A DNA stretch of 64,000 nucleotides from Ligula intestinalis (taxonomy: Eukaryota; Platyhelminthes; Cestoda; Diphyllobothriidea; Diphyllobothriidae): NCBI GenBank assembly GCA_036362985.1, contig JAYGXS010000006.1, positions 8,265,011 through 8,329,010 of the forward strand. The letters run 5' to 3'. A program made the position numbers and the translations under genes. The notes under the pieces were generated by a model. That model saw only the letters and a program-made list of their open reading frames with translations, made no database searches and had not been told where the DNA came from. Positions 47,465 to 57,321 of this stretch are shown piece after piece. Every line of letters begins with the position of its first letter. Within the stretch, counting starts at the first letter, position 1.

Positions 47465-50400
47465 TTAATGGAAACATCTATGTTCTCGGGGGACACGAGG
47501 CAGAGAGAATAGTTTCAAGCAGATATCCTCAATTCCCAATGGTCCGTTCTCGGATTCATGGAGAAAGCTGCTCGGAAAAGATGTGGAGAATAGAAAGTTA
47601 ATGGAATCAGTGTTACGATAAATGTGTAGTCTCCGTTTGAAAGCAGACAGTCTAGTTAACAACCTTATTACGATTGAAAAGTTATCCTAAAGAAAGCTGT
47701 ATCTGGTAGCAAAAAACAAAGAACGTTTACATGAGGAAGATGCAGGAGGGGGTATAACAAGTGCCGAGTTTCTTAGGTTGTAGGGACGGCTGACGGGGGT
47801 AATGACAGAAGTCCTGGGTAAATTAATGCTAGTATTAAGCTGAAAAAGGAGATAAAAGCCTGCTTTCAATCTCCTGATCAAAAAGAAACTTTAGTTTCGT
47901 TAATTGACATCTATTTGAATAGCAAGTATTAGAAGCTATCGGATACAGCAGTTTTCGTGTGTAATTTTTTTGAATTTTTTCAATTTTTGAACGGCTTTCT
48001 TCATTCATGAGACCGAAAAAGGGGCAACAGTATTCTAAGATGAGGAGCATGAACATACAATGAAGTCTTCATTTTATTTCAGGAAGATCGAAATTATAAG
48101 GGGTTAAGCCGCAAATGTGTGCGACTTTGGCTGCAATTCTATCGGCATGAGGAGAAATGTCCAATTTATTGGTGTAGCTTAATCCTAGCTCCTTGATACT
48201 GGAACATTCAATCATTTGGTAACCTTGAAAAATAACAGGTTGTGGCAGTCTTTCAGGCCCAAAGCACACGTATCAGCACTCAGAAGGTGAGAACTCCATC
48301 TTCCATGTTGAGCTCCACGCCGAAAGAGCGTGCAGATCAGAATGAATTTGTTCTAAGCATCTCGCGGCCGTAGAGTTAGAGAAGGACTAAACACACTTGA
48401 GATCATCTGCATAAATATAAGTTTGGAAGTGTTTAACACTCAATGAGATATCATTTATGTAACGCAAGAAGAGCCGAGGACCTAGCACGTTACCTTGAAG
48501 GACACCACTCAAAATTGCGCTTGGAGTAGAGTATGAGGATCCCACTAAGACATTTTTGTTGTCAATTTGAAAGATAAGATCTGATGAAGTCAGTAAGAGG
48601 ACTACGAAATCCTAAAGCCTCTAGTTTGGCTTGGAGCCTCCTGAGAGGAACTTCATCAAATGCATTATTAAGGTCAAAATAGATAACTACCACAGATAGA
48701 TGATCATTACGAAGAGGAGTAAGTAGATTTAGAAAAGACATGTGGCATGTTTCACAAGATCGGTCCAGTAAAAAACCATGATGTGAGGAGGTGAGAATGT
48801 TATTGTTGATGCGGAAATCTGTAATTTTTTTGGCAATTCGTTTTTCAAAGAGTTTAGCCAGAGAGGGTCTTTTATGACCACCGCGATAATCGTGAATATC
48901 TGATCGGGAACCAGATTTAAATACGGGAATTATAATAGAAACTTTCCAGTAGTCCGGGAATAAGTCATTCTCAAGAAACACTGAAAATAACTTACTCAGT
49001 AAGGGTGGACAATCTCTTAATTGTTTGATGAGTGAGTTTGGAATGTTATCAGTTCCTACCGGATGTGAATTTTTAAGACGACTTATTTCTTTTTGAAACA
49101 AGCGGGTGAGAAATTAAGCGAACTAAGATTTCAATAACACAGCAGGGTGATTACAGTATTGGGTCTAGTATCGATGGAAAAGAACTTGGCGGTAAATGAA
49201 TTTAGCAATGCTGCTTTCTCCAAATCCTCTGTAACAAAGTGATTGTTGCCATTGAGTAAGGGTGGAATTACTTTCTGAAGCTTAGCCGACAACTGAAGAC
49301 GGAACACTTGAGCAACAGATCTGGAAGAATTCGCATCACTTAATGCTGTGGCCTCTCTACGCCTATCTCGTGCAAGCCTTATTTCAAGCACTCATTCAAA
49401 TATTTGCGCTATTCTTAAGTGAACTGATAAAGAGCTATTAGACGTATCCTTAAGTTGTTTTTATAATCTATTAAGTCTATTTTGGAGAAAATGTGGCACA
49501 GTGGAAGAAGCTGAATTTGATTTAAAAATCTGAAGTGGGGTAAGAGCCTGACTATTTTCTGAAAAGTTTCGCCATAGCCTTTGGAAGAAGTATGGATCGT
49601 TAGTTGAAAATATGCTATGCCAATCTAGGGTACTTACGATATAATATACTAATTCATAGTTCATGTTACCAAAGTCAATGTGATTGCATGTTACATCGCG
49701 CTTTTTAGAAAGAGAGACTGGAAAACAACAATGAATTAAGGCATGGTCACTTGTGGAAATATCACGATGAAAATTCATAAAAAGAGGGTAAACATCATTT
49801 GGAAAAATTAAATCTATTTCTGGTCACTGAACTGACCAGTTGTGACACGCTTGAAAAGTTAATAATGTCAACCAATTTCTGAAATCTTGGTGGACAGGTA
49901 TTAGCATGCCAGTCAATGTCTGACAGATTAAAATCACCTACAATTATTCTGACATCGAATTGAGTCTCTGCAACTTTTCAAACATTTCACATAGCTGCAT
50001 TATATTACTTGAGTTACAGGGAGGATTGTAGACACACCCAATTATCGCTTTTTTATTTTGTGGCAGGATGACTGAAATAAGACAAAAATTTCCAGAAAAT
50101 GACGAAATGCTCAGGTGATACGGGAAATGTACAAATGATGATTTAATATAAAGAAGGCCACCACCGCCACGCTTTTCAATGCGGTCTTGTCTGTACAAAT
50201 TATAATTATCGATGGCGAGTGTCGAGTCAGAAATAAGAGAGTGTGTCCAAGATTCAGTGACACAGAGCACATCTGGATCAAGCTCAAATGCTACTGTCTT
50301 AAGTTCTGTCATCTTATTAACAACTGATCTCGCATTGATTGAGACTATACTGAGCGTATCCTTCAGATTCAGGTTACACTCTTCAGTATTTATGAAAAAG

Positions 50401-51010
50401 GAAAACTTGGTGGCGGAAAGGGAAACGGCATGGGAGAAACAAAAGGCGGAAAGCAAGCTGGCCCTGGTATACAGTTTGTCAAGTAATTATTATCAAATGA
50501 ACGGTGCATATTGCAGAAAGGCATATTGGAGGGGGCTCCATAGAAAGGGCGGCTGAAGTGTGGCATGGGAAAACCAGGAGGAGGCATAAATATAGGATTT
50601 TGAGGCATTATGTCAAAATTTGATGGAAAATTTGCAGTCGAAAATTGTCTGACTGGTTTTAAAAAACGGTTAATTTTATTAGCTGGCTGAATAATTTGGG
50701 GATATTGATGAGGTTTGGGGATAGGAAAAGCGCTAGCTTGAGCGGTTGGGTCTTAGTTAGGTACTGATTTATTATCGGTAATCATATTGCCGAATTTGAA
50801 AACTGACGAAGATTTAGTAGGGGTGTTCGTAGGTTTATCGGAATTTAAATGTTTCACAGACGTGTTTGGCTTAGAAGGAGAACGACTTGACAAGACTACA
50901 ATCTCACTTGAATCACGAGTAAGATGAATGGGAGAAGTATCAGGGGAAACTGACATTGATCCAGAGGGATGTGGGCTTACCCGAGCGGGAGGGCCGGCCT
51001 CAGAGACAAA
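47465..51010 (-). mobile_element. LINE-A: CR1/Jockey-type non-LTR retrotransposon, degraded
   Basis: Minus strand, 5' to 3'. A proline/serine-rich ORF1 part (51010-50390, one stop) includes PPPGFPMPHFSRPFYG. An AP-like endonuclease has SINARSVVNKM, VLCVTESW, GGGGLLYIK and IIGCVYNPP (50456-49944), then after a frameshift VGDFNLSDIDW and STSDHALIHC. A linker holds VPHFLQNRLNRL and RLARDRRREATALSD. The RT starts at 49101 with PVGTDNIPNSLI, SIIIPVFKSGSR, SSHHGFLLDRSCETCH and VVIYFDLNNAFDEVP. After a shift, SGVLQGNVLGP follows and YADD is at 48402-48413. The C-terminal part (LEYCCPFFGL..., IEKIQK..TRKLL) ends at 47465. The YADD aspartates are kept, but there are several frameshifts and stops. It is the same family as LINE-C. 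Confidence 0.85.
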
Positions 51011-52022
51011 TTTGGTTTTGTTGAACCGGAGCCAGTGTTCTCATTTGCTACTTTAGATAAAACCTGACGCTCCATTGCCGTTTTATTCCTGCATACGTAA
51101 AGTTTACTATCCTTGAAATAGTTGGTTGAGCGCTCATGCTGAGAGATCACAGTCAATATTTCCCCTCGCTCCTCCTAGGACAATTCTTAATCGATATCCC
51201 CCATCAATTACGATCTAGGATATTGTGGCTACAACCGTTCGCAAACAATTTTTTCTGCACCGCTGAAATTATTTTTCTTGCGTGGACGATCTTTTGAAGT
51301 CAGAATTTAAGAAAATTTTGTTTTCAAACCAATTCTACCGAGACGCAACCTCTTTAAACCGAACACAACCTCTTCAAACCAGCAAATTCGCGGCCTAGTA
51401 AAAGAAATCATCAAGATCAGAATATTCTCGAGACCTTCAAAGGCTGAGTCGTTTCCCAATATTGAATACACTTTTTCAAATAAAGTTAAAGTGCTTTTTA
51501 AAAAATTAGCTACAGTATTTGTTAAGTTGCCTCTGATTATGTGTCGTAAGTCATAATCTGAAAATCATATAATATATAATATGTTTATTATGCCAGTTTA
51601 CAGGCAATTGTAAAGAGTTGGTAATGCAACTCTTGGGCGCCTTCCAACACCTCGAAGACCGGTAAAAACCTAAAACAAACTCCCTATGTTGCGGCCAGTA
51701 TTGGTTTTGCTTCAGGTTTTTTGTTTTGTCAATACTGGGCGAGATAGGGAGTTTGTTTCAAGTGAAAAAAACCTGCCTTCAAATGTATGATACAAACGGA
51801 ATAAATGTACAGTTGTAAGCTGAGTTGACTCATCAGCAGGAGAACTGTTTCATATCGTTTAAAAACATTAGTTCCAGACGGAGAGGGTTGGCACAAGAAC
51901 ACAGTGTTCTCAGTCTTCCTTCAATGGTTGTCGGCAAAAGTTGCGCGCTATCGGCTGAAGGGTTAGCAGACTGCGGGCTGCTGCTTCAGCAGCATTATCT
52001 TCAGAATGAAGCCTGGCGGGGT
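51011..52022. other. Spacer between LINE-A and LINE-B, with LINE-B 3' UTR
   Basis: The part next to 52022 is the 3' flank of LINE-B and includes a small hairpin TGCTGC-TTCA-GCAGCA (around 51968-51985). No gene recognised. Confidence 0.45.
51673..51758. repeat. Imperfect inverted repeat (stem-loop)
   Basis: AAACAAACTCCCTAT (51673-51687) pairs with ATAGGGAGTTTGTTT (51744-51758). Inside that, CCAGTATTG (51695-51703) pairs with CAATACTGG (51730-51738), leaving a T-rich loop. It sits between the two LINEs. It could be a small foldback element or a LINE end structure. Confidence 0.75.
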
Positions 52023-54860
52023 TCAAAGTCCAAGAACGCCATCAGAGTGAAAGAGAGATTCCACCGAGTCAGCACCCAAAATTCGTGAAAGTTGTCCTGA
52101 ATGTAGAAAACTAGTTATAGCTCTCTTAAACATAGGGTAGTTTTGCTGGGTTTTAATAATTTTGGGCAGCTTATTCCAGATTGATATGGCATTTACTGAA
52201 AAGAATTGCCGGTACTTAACTGTGCGTGCCAAAGGAAGAAATAAAAATACGTCTCGATGACTGGCGCGTCGAGAGTGCTCAAGCTCCCTTATTGTCCTTA
52301 GAGGATTAAAAATGTGACCATTCAAAAGTTTAAACAGTAAAAAAAGACCCTTCTGCAATCGACAAAACCATAGGGGATCCAGCTTTATAAGTTCGCACCT
52401 TTGTTGGTAGGTTAAGTTACGGTGTTCTGTAGTGAAAACTCTTCTAGTGAAGAAGTGCTGCACCGATTCTATTTTCTTCTGTTCACTAGTGCGCAGAAGA
52501 CTGAACAGAGGCGAGCAGTATTCAAGACTAGGTCTCACGTACATATTATAAAGGCTAGTTCTAACCTTTAAAGTCTTAAAATTTCTAAGGATAAATCCGG
52601 TGGTTCGGCGTGCTTTCGAGACTATCAGGGCACAGTGCTCTGACAAATTGAGACTATTAGAGTAGGATATGCCCAAATCCTTGATAACTCCTGGGACATT
52701 TAATTCGTGGCCGTCAATGCTTAATTCCGGTTGATGATCGTCGCCAACAACCATAGCGGAACATTTGTGCCATGAAAGGGTGAGGCGCCATGTGCAACAC
52801 CAGTGGGCGAAGGCCTGAAGATCCTTTTTATCAGCTCGAGCATGATGTTGCGATCTGCCGGTTTATATCGATAAGCGACTTTTAAATCATCAGCGTACAT
52901 GAAGGGTCTGCCATACTGAAAACAATCTGAAACGTCGTTGACAAACAGGCAAAATAGGAGCGGACCCAGTACACTACCCTGTATAACTCCACTCCTCACA
53001 TGCGTGGGGTTGGAGATAACATTGGAAATTTTTACTCGTTGTGTGCGAGCACCCAAATAGGAAGATATGAATTTCAGTGGCTTGCTACCTATGCCGAAGG
53101 AGGCTAGTTTCAGAAGGAGGAGGTTATGATCGACCCGATCAAAGGCCTTAGTAAAATCAAAATAGACGCTATAAGTGGCAAAACCGCTGTCTCTAGATTG
53201 CAGCACATAATCAAAGAAAGAGAGCTGACAGGTGTCACAAGATCGTTTCTCGATAAAGCCATGTTGAGCTGTATTGAGCAGGTTGTTCTCTGTCAAGTGA
53301 CGCATCATCTTTTCTTTGATTAAGGTCTCCAAGATCTTCGAGGCTGCGGGAAGTGTATTTAGTGGCCTAAAGTTGTCAAATGAGGTCGATCGGCCATGCT
53401 TGCGAATAGGCATTATGTGCGATTCCTTCCACAACGAAGGAAAGGTTTCGCTCTCAAGAGCAAGATTAAATACCTTACAAAGAATAGATGGAAAGATATC
53501 ATTCGCTTCAGCTTTTAGAAGGCTAACTGGGACGCCATCTGGTCCTGGACTATAGGATTGACGATAACGACGAATGGCTACAGTCACATCCCAGACGGTA
53601 AAACTTATGGTTTCGAGTATGGCACCCGTCCAAGCCTGGATAACCGGAGATGCAGCGAACGAGCTTTCTCTAAACGTTTTGGATAGGAACGCATTGAAGC
53701 TATCGGCGGTCAACTAAGCGTCAGCTATGGGGTTTCCTGGAGCATCTTGAAGAATGGGGTGTTGCGTTTTCCTCTGCGGTTTAACTGTACGCGAAAAGAG
53801 TTTCGCAACATGAAGGGAAGGATTTTCAGCGAAATGGGCCTCATCGGCTGTCTGCTTTTCTTCGGAGAGCTTCTTAGCCTGCTCAAAGATCAGTGTGATC
53901 AAGGACAGAACAGAAGTGTCGTTTTGCCGATGCAAACGACGAGAGAGTTTACGCAGCCTACGACGGAATGACAGAGGAAGGTACACTTCATCCTGGACAT
54001 GTATTACTTTCTTACGGGGGACAAAGTGGAGGATGAGTGGATCCAACAATTTGTACAGTGCATCGGTACAAACATTAACATCCAAACATTGGAAAAATTC
54101 AGACCAGTTGAGAGCGTTTGGATGTGCCAGTAGGTCCGCCGTGTTTGCTGATCGAAATTAATGATAAAGACTTCACTTTTGGGAAAATGTTTCATCCGCC
54201 TCCAGTTCTAGTTCACTAACAACTGTAAGATGGTCTGAGCTCCCAAGTGCGTCTAAGGATGACACTGAAAGTGGTTCGCATCCCCTACAAAAAATTAGGT
54301 CGAGTATGTTTGCTCCTCGAGTGGGAAAATCGACTACCTGATCCCACATGCCGATATCTATTGCCTCAAGTAAGTTCTCAAACTTTGAAGGACCGGATGG
54401 TGGAAACCATTGCACGTCAGGAAGGTTAAAATTGCCTGCAATCAAGCAATACTGAAGATTCAAGTCAGCAGCGGCATGAAATGCCTGCGAGAGACAAAGA
54501 TCGTAGTCTCCATTGGCATTAGGTGGGCGATAAACACAGCCAACAAGTAAGGAGTATTTGTTTTTTAGAACAACTCGTAGCCAGCAGCTCTCCTCCACCG
54601 CTGTGAATTGTGGATAGTCCAACGGGAGAAATGCAAGTGGCTGCTTAATATAGATGCAGCTTCCTCCGCCACGGCCATTGTTTCGATCGTTCCGAACGCA
54701 TTCATAGCCTAGAACAGAGAGTTCTGAGTCAGCTACAGAGGCCGATGCCCATGTCTCAGTTACCATAACAATGTCTGGGCGGTTGACGAAAACCATAGTC
54801 TGGAGCAGAGGCATTTTATTAATAAGTGATCTGGCATTTAAAACGACCAATTTAAGAGGG
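52023..54860 (-). pseudogene. LINE-B ORF2: endonuclease and reverse transcriptase, lightly damaged
   Basis: Endonuclease motifs VVLNARSLINKM, VMVTETWAS, RGGGSCIYIK, GCVYRPPN, LDLIF and GSSDHL (54850-54180). The catalytic GDFN is GNFN (Asp to Asn, about 54425-54440). RT motifs SPGPDGVP, FRPLNTLP, QHGFIEKRSCDTCQLSFF, VYFDFTKAFDRVDH, SGVIQGSVLGPLLF, and YADD at 52886-52897. C-terminal part RPSLEYCSPLFS, KIESVQHFFTRRVF, ISIWNKLPKIIK. Lesions: a TGA and a TAA within 54150-54175, probably from two compensating indels; an in-frame TAG at 53714-53716; and one A missing in the A-run complementary to 52825-52829, which shifts the last 243 codons. Everything else reads through. Confidence 0.85.
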
Positions 54861-54888
54861 CATGTCTGAGGTTTCGGTTGCGGGACAG

Positions 54889-56640
54889 CTAGGCCGTCAC
54901 TGTTACCGGCTTCGACCAGAGCGATGTCCTTTTGACCTGAACTATTTTTCCCTCTCTTATTTTGAGATTTGTCTCGCCATTGGTTCTCCGTTTTTCCAGC
55001 TCTATTATTAGCTGTCTCATCTTTCTCCGCTCTTTCAACTCGTAATCCGGCTGAAAAAAAATTTGCGAATGCAGACTCCGTAAGGATGGTTTGCGCTCTA
55101 GCAAGAGTTTTGCCTGTGCTTCAGTTTCTAAAATAACTTTTAGAGGTCGTGGCCGAGAAATTGATTCTGGAGCTGTTGGAGCCTTCCCTATTCGAAATGC
55201 CTTAAGAATGCGGAAAGACTCGCCTGGTTTTAGCAACGGTTTGGCGTACACCCGCATAAGACCCACGTCATGGTCATTTCGTTCTTGTGCAATTGATGAC
55301 TCTGACTCTGGGGCCCCCTTTACAACTATTTTCTGCTTGCGACTCAATGGGGCATATGTTGCAAGCTCATGTGTTTCAGCCGAGGGAGCAATTGTATCCG
55401 GTACACGCGGTTCTGATGTACTGGCTATTGGGTAGGCTGAATGCAAACCCGTGAATCGTTTGGCTTTCTTAGGCTTATGCCTCTTTTGAGTTATGATCTT
55501 GTCAAACTCTTGGTCATCGCTTTCTTGTGCAGAGTCGAGCAACGATGTGGTGCTAGGATGCAAATCCCGATAATCGCTAGTGTCGCTTAAGCCGAGTGAC
55601 GATGGTATAGCCTGTGGGCTTGACACATGGTCCGATATGCAGGTTTCAGGCGTGTCGACAGACATGTCCAAATCCAAGTCAATATCAGCGTCAACTCGTT
55701 CTTGTGCAATTGTTGACAATATCTCTGGAGCCCCTTTTACAACTATATGCTGCTTGTGACTCACTGGTGCATCTGCTGCGAGCTCACGAGTTCCGACCAA
55801 GCGGGCATCTGTATCCGGTACTAAAGGTTTGATGGGTCCTGATGTGCCGGTTTTTGGGTTAGCTGACTGCACATTCCTGGCCCATTTAGACTTTTGAGCC
55901 TTTCTATCCCTATGCTTTTTTGGCTTCATGATCTTATCGACCTCTGTATCGTCGCTTTCTAGTGCAGCATCAAGCAACGATGTGACGCTAGGACGCAAAT
56001 GCAAATCATTGTTAGGGCTTTCTGAGCAGATTAACGATGGCGTAGACTGCGGATTTATTTTAGTTTCTTTGCGATCGAGTGAGACGCCCGCTGGTTTACT
56101 TGGTTTGGCAGATGATATGCGATTTTCAGGTTTACCGGCCGAGGCTATCTGAGCATATGTACTTTTATTGTTCCTCGGTTTTTGGCCGATAAGGGCTGTT
56201 TTAACCGCTTTATAAGAAATATGCGTTTTTAGATGGGCTATCTCTTGTTTCAGTTTATTTACCTCGTGGTAAAGTTCCTGCTTCATCTCCGAAAACTCCT
56301 GGCTGAGGACGAAGTCCTCACAGTCTAACTTCGGTAAACGTAGTAGACATCTTGGCCGTTTTGCGGGAGGTGGAGAATTTATAAAATTATATAAGTGGCC
56401 ATATCGGCAGTTACTTTTTGGTCGTATCTTAACATGGTTGTCAAGGGCCCGTGTCGAAGTGGTCGGGCTGCCTGAGGTGCTAACACCGCTAATAACCAGA
56501 TTTGGCGACCCGGGTTCGAGATCCGGCGGAGGCGAAACGTTTCGTGCTAACGGACTTGTAGCATCTAAAGTCTCCATGCTATGTAAGATTTTTTTGTGTT
56601 GCGACCTGCGTGTGATACTGCCAATTAAGTCGAAAGCCAA
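54889..56640 (-). CDS. LINE-B ORF1 protein, 583 aa, with internal duplication
   Basis: Probable nucleic-acid-binding chaperone of the LINE. Residues 113-140 (FSEMKQELYHEVNKLKQEI and on) form a likely coiled coil. A duplicated module occupies residues 213-319 and 360-459; both copies contain TSLLD.A.ESDD.E.DKI, a Lys/Arg-rich stretch, VPDT, and QKIVVKGAPE or QHIVVKGAPE followed by SIAQER or TIAQER. The C-terminal part (about 496-570) has RPLKVILETEAQAKLLLERK, FFQPDYELKERRKMRQL and NGETNLKIREGKIV. It resembles the conserved C-terminal ORF1 domain of many invertebrate LINEs. The frame is open throughout. ORF2 starts in another frame overlapping its end, so frameshifting or reinitiation would be needed. 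Confidence 0.8.
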   Translation of the reverse strand: MAFDLIGSITRRSQHKKILHSMETLDATSPLARNVSPPPDLEPGSPNLVISGVSTSGSPTTSTRALDNHVKIRPKSNCRYGHLYNFINSPPPAKRPRCLLRLPKLDCEDFVLSQEFSEMKQELYHEVNKLKQEIAHLKTHISYKAVKTALIGQKPRNNKSTYAQIASAGKPENRISSAKPSKPAGVSLDRKETKINPQSTPSLICSESPNNDLHLRPSVTSLLDAALESDDTEVDKIMKPKKHRDRKAQKSKWARNVQSANPKTGTSGPIKPLVPDTDARLVGTRELAADAPVSHKQHIVVKGAPEILSTIAQERVDADIDLDLDMSVDTPETCISDHVSSPQAIPSSLGLSDTSDYRDLHPSTTSLLDSAQESDDQEFDKIITQKRHKPKKAKRFTGLHSAYPIASTSEPRVPDTIAPSAETHELATYAPLSRKQKIVVKGAPESESSIAQERNDHDVGLMRVYAKPLLKPGESFRILKAFRIGKAPTAPESISRPRPLKVILETEAQAKLLLERKPSLRSLHSQIFFQPDYELKERRKMRQLIIELEKRRTNGETNLKIREGKIVQVKRTSLWSKPVTVTA

Positions 56641-56792
56641 ATCAAAGAGCCCGTAGGAGTGAGGCGGAGAGAAGATCGATTGGCCAGATAGTGCAAGTTT
56701 ACTGAGACAAGCAGGTTACAGCAAGTCAGAGTAAAATATTGAGTTCCTGACAGATACAATGAAATGTGTTTGGTTAAAAATTTCCTTAGGAA

Positions 56793-56838
56793 TAACGTGA
56801 GAGTCACTTTTATCCTAACGTGAGAGTCACTATTATCC
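56793..56838 (+). repeat. Two tandem 23-bp units
   Basis: TAACGTGAGAGTCACT followed by TTTATCC or ATTATCC: units 56793-56815 and 56816-56838 with one difference. They lie upstream of LINE-B, between the heads of LINE-B and LINE-C. They could be promoter-like repeats of a LINE 5' UTR. Confidence 0.9.
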
Positions 56839-56864
56839 TAAATATTATGACAATATTAGGATAA
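56833..56864. repeat. Hairpin next to the 23-bp units
   Basis: TTATCCTA (56833-56840) pairs with TAGGATAA (56857-56864). After a bulged A at 56841, ATATT (56842-56846) pairs with AATAT (56852-56856). Loop ATGAC. Thirteen base pairs in all. Confidence 0.85.
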
Positions 56865-57321
56865 GGGTATATAACAACACAGTGATATAAGGACTCAGCC
56901 TCGGCGTGAAATTCGGAGATGTGCAGATTTTTGTGGCACAGAGGAGTTTTTCACAAAATTGACGCGTCCAAGAAGCCATTTCCAAAATTTGGAAATAATT
57001 CACAGCGGAGGAATTTTTCAGAGCGACTGGATTCAGATTTCCACGTAGAAAATTCCAAACTTTGGAAATATATAGTCAATTCTTGAATAATTTCCAAGAA
57101 GCGTGTCTTCTATTCTGAGAGAGAGACTAAAAACACGTAAGCTCGACAGACTTGAAATTCGCAAACAATTTCAAACTTCGCGCGAGTATTTTTTCTGAAA
57201 GTAATAACTCATGCAGTTTGTTAAGCAATTTTAAGAGATTTTAACGACCAGCTGCGGTTTAATCATATAGGCTGAATTTTTATAAGTCATCTTACATTTA
57301 AAGCAGATTTTTATCAAAATT
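56865..57321. other. Spacer between LINE heads, probably LINE-C 5' UTR
   Basis: Contains repeated TTTGGAAAT-type words, e.g. the near-palindrome ATTTCCAAAATTTGGAAAT around 56981-56999. No coding region seen. Confidence 0.4.

Larger units (their letters stand above)
52023..56807 (-). mobile_element. LINE-B: nearly intact CR1/Jockey-type retrotransposon
   Basis: About 4.8 kb on the minus strand with an intact 583-codon ORF1 (56640-54889) and an ORF2 holding endonuclease, RT and C-terminal domain (54860-52023). ORF2 carries only a few small lesions. The 5' UTR probably lies upstream of 56640; I set the edge near 56807, where a tandem repeat and a hairpin begin, but the true end is not certain. 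It is a different family from LINE-A and LINE-C, judged by RT sequence and ORF1. It is the youngest-looking element in the window. Confidence 0.85.

Noticed and set aside
50212..50556. 114-codon plus-strand open frame
   Set aside because: Antisense shadow of the LINE-A endonuclease.
55091..55435. 114-codon plus-strand open frame
   Set aside because: Antisense shadow of LINE-B ORF1.
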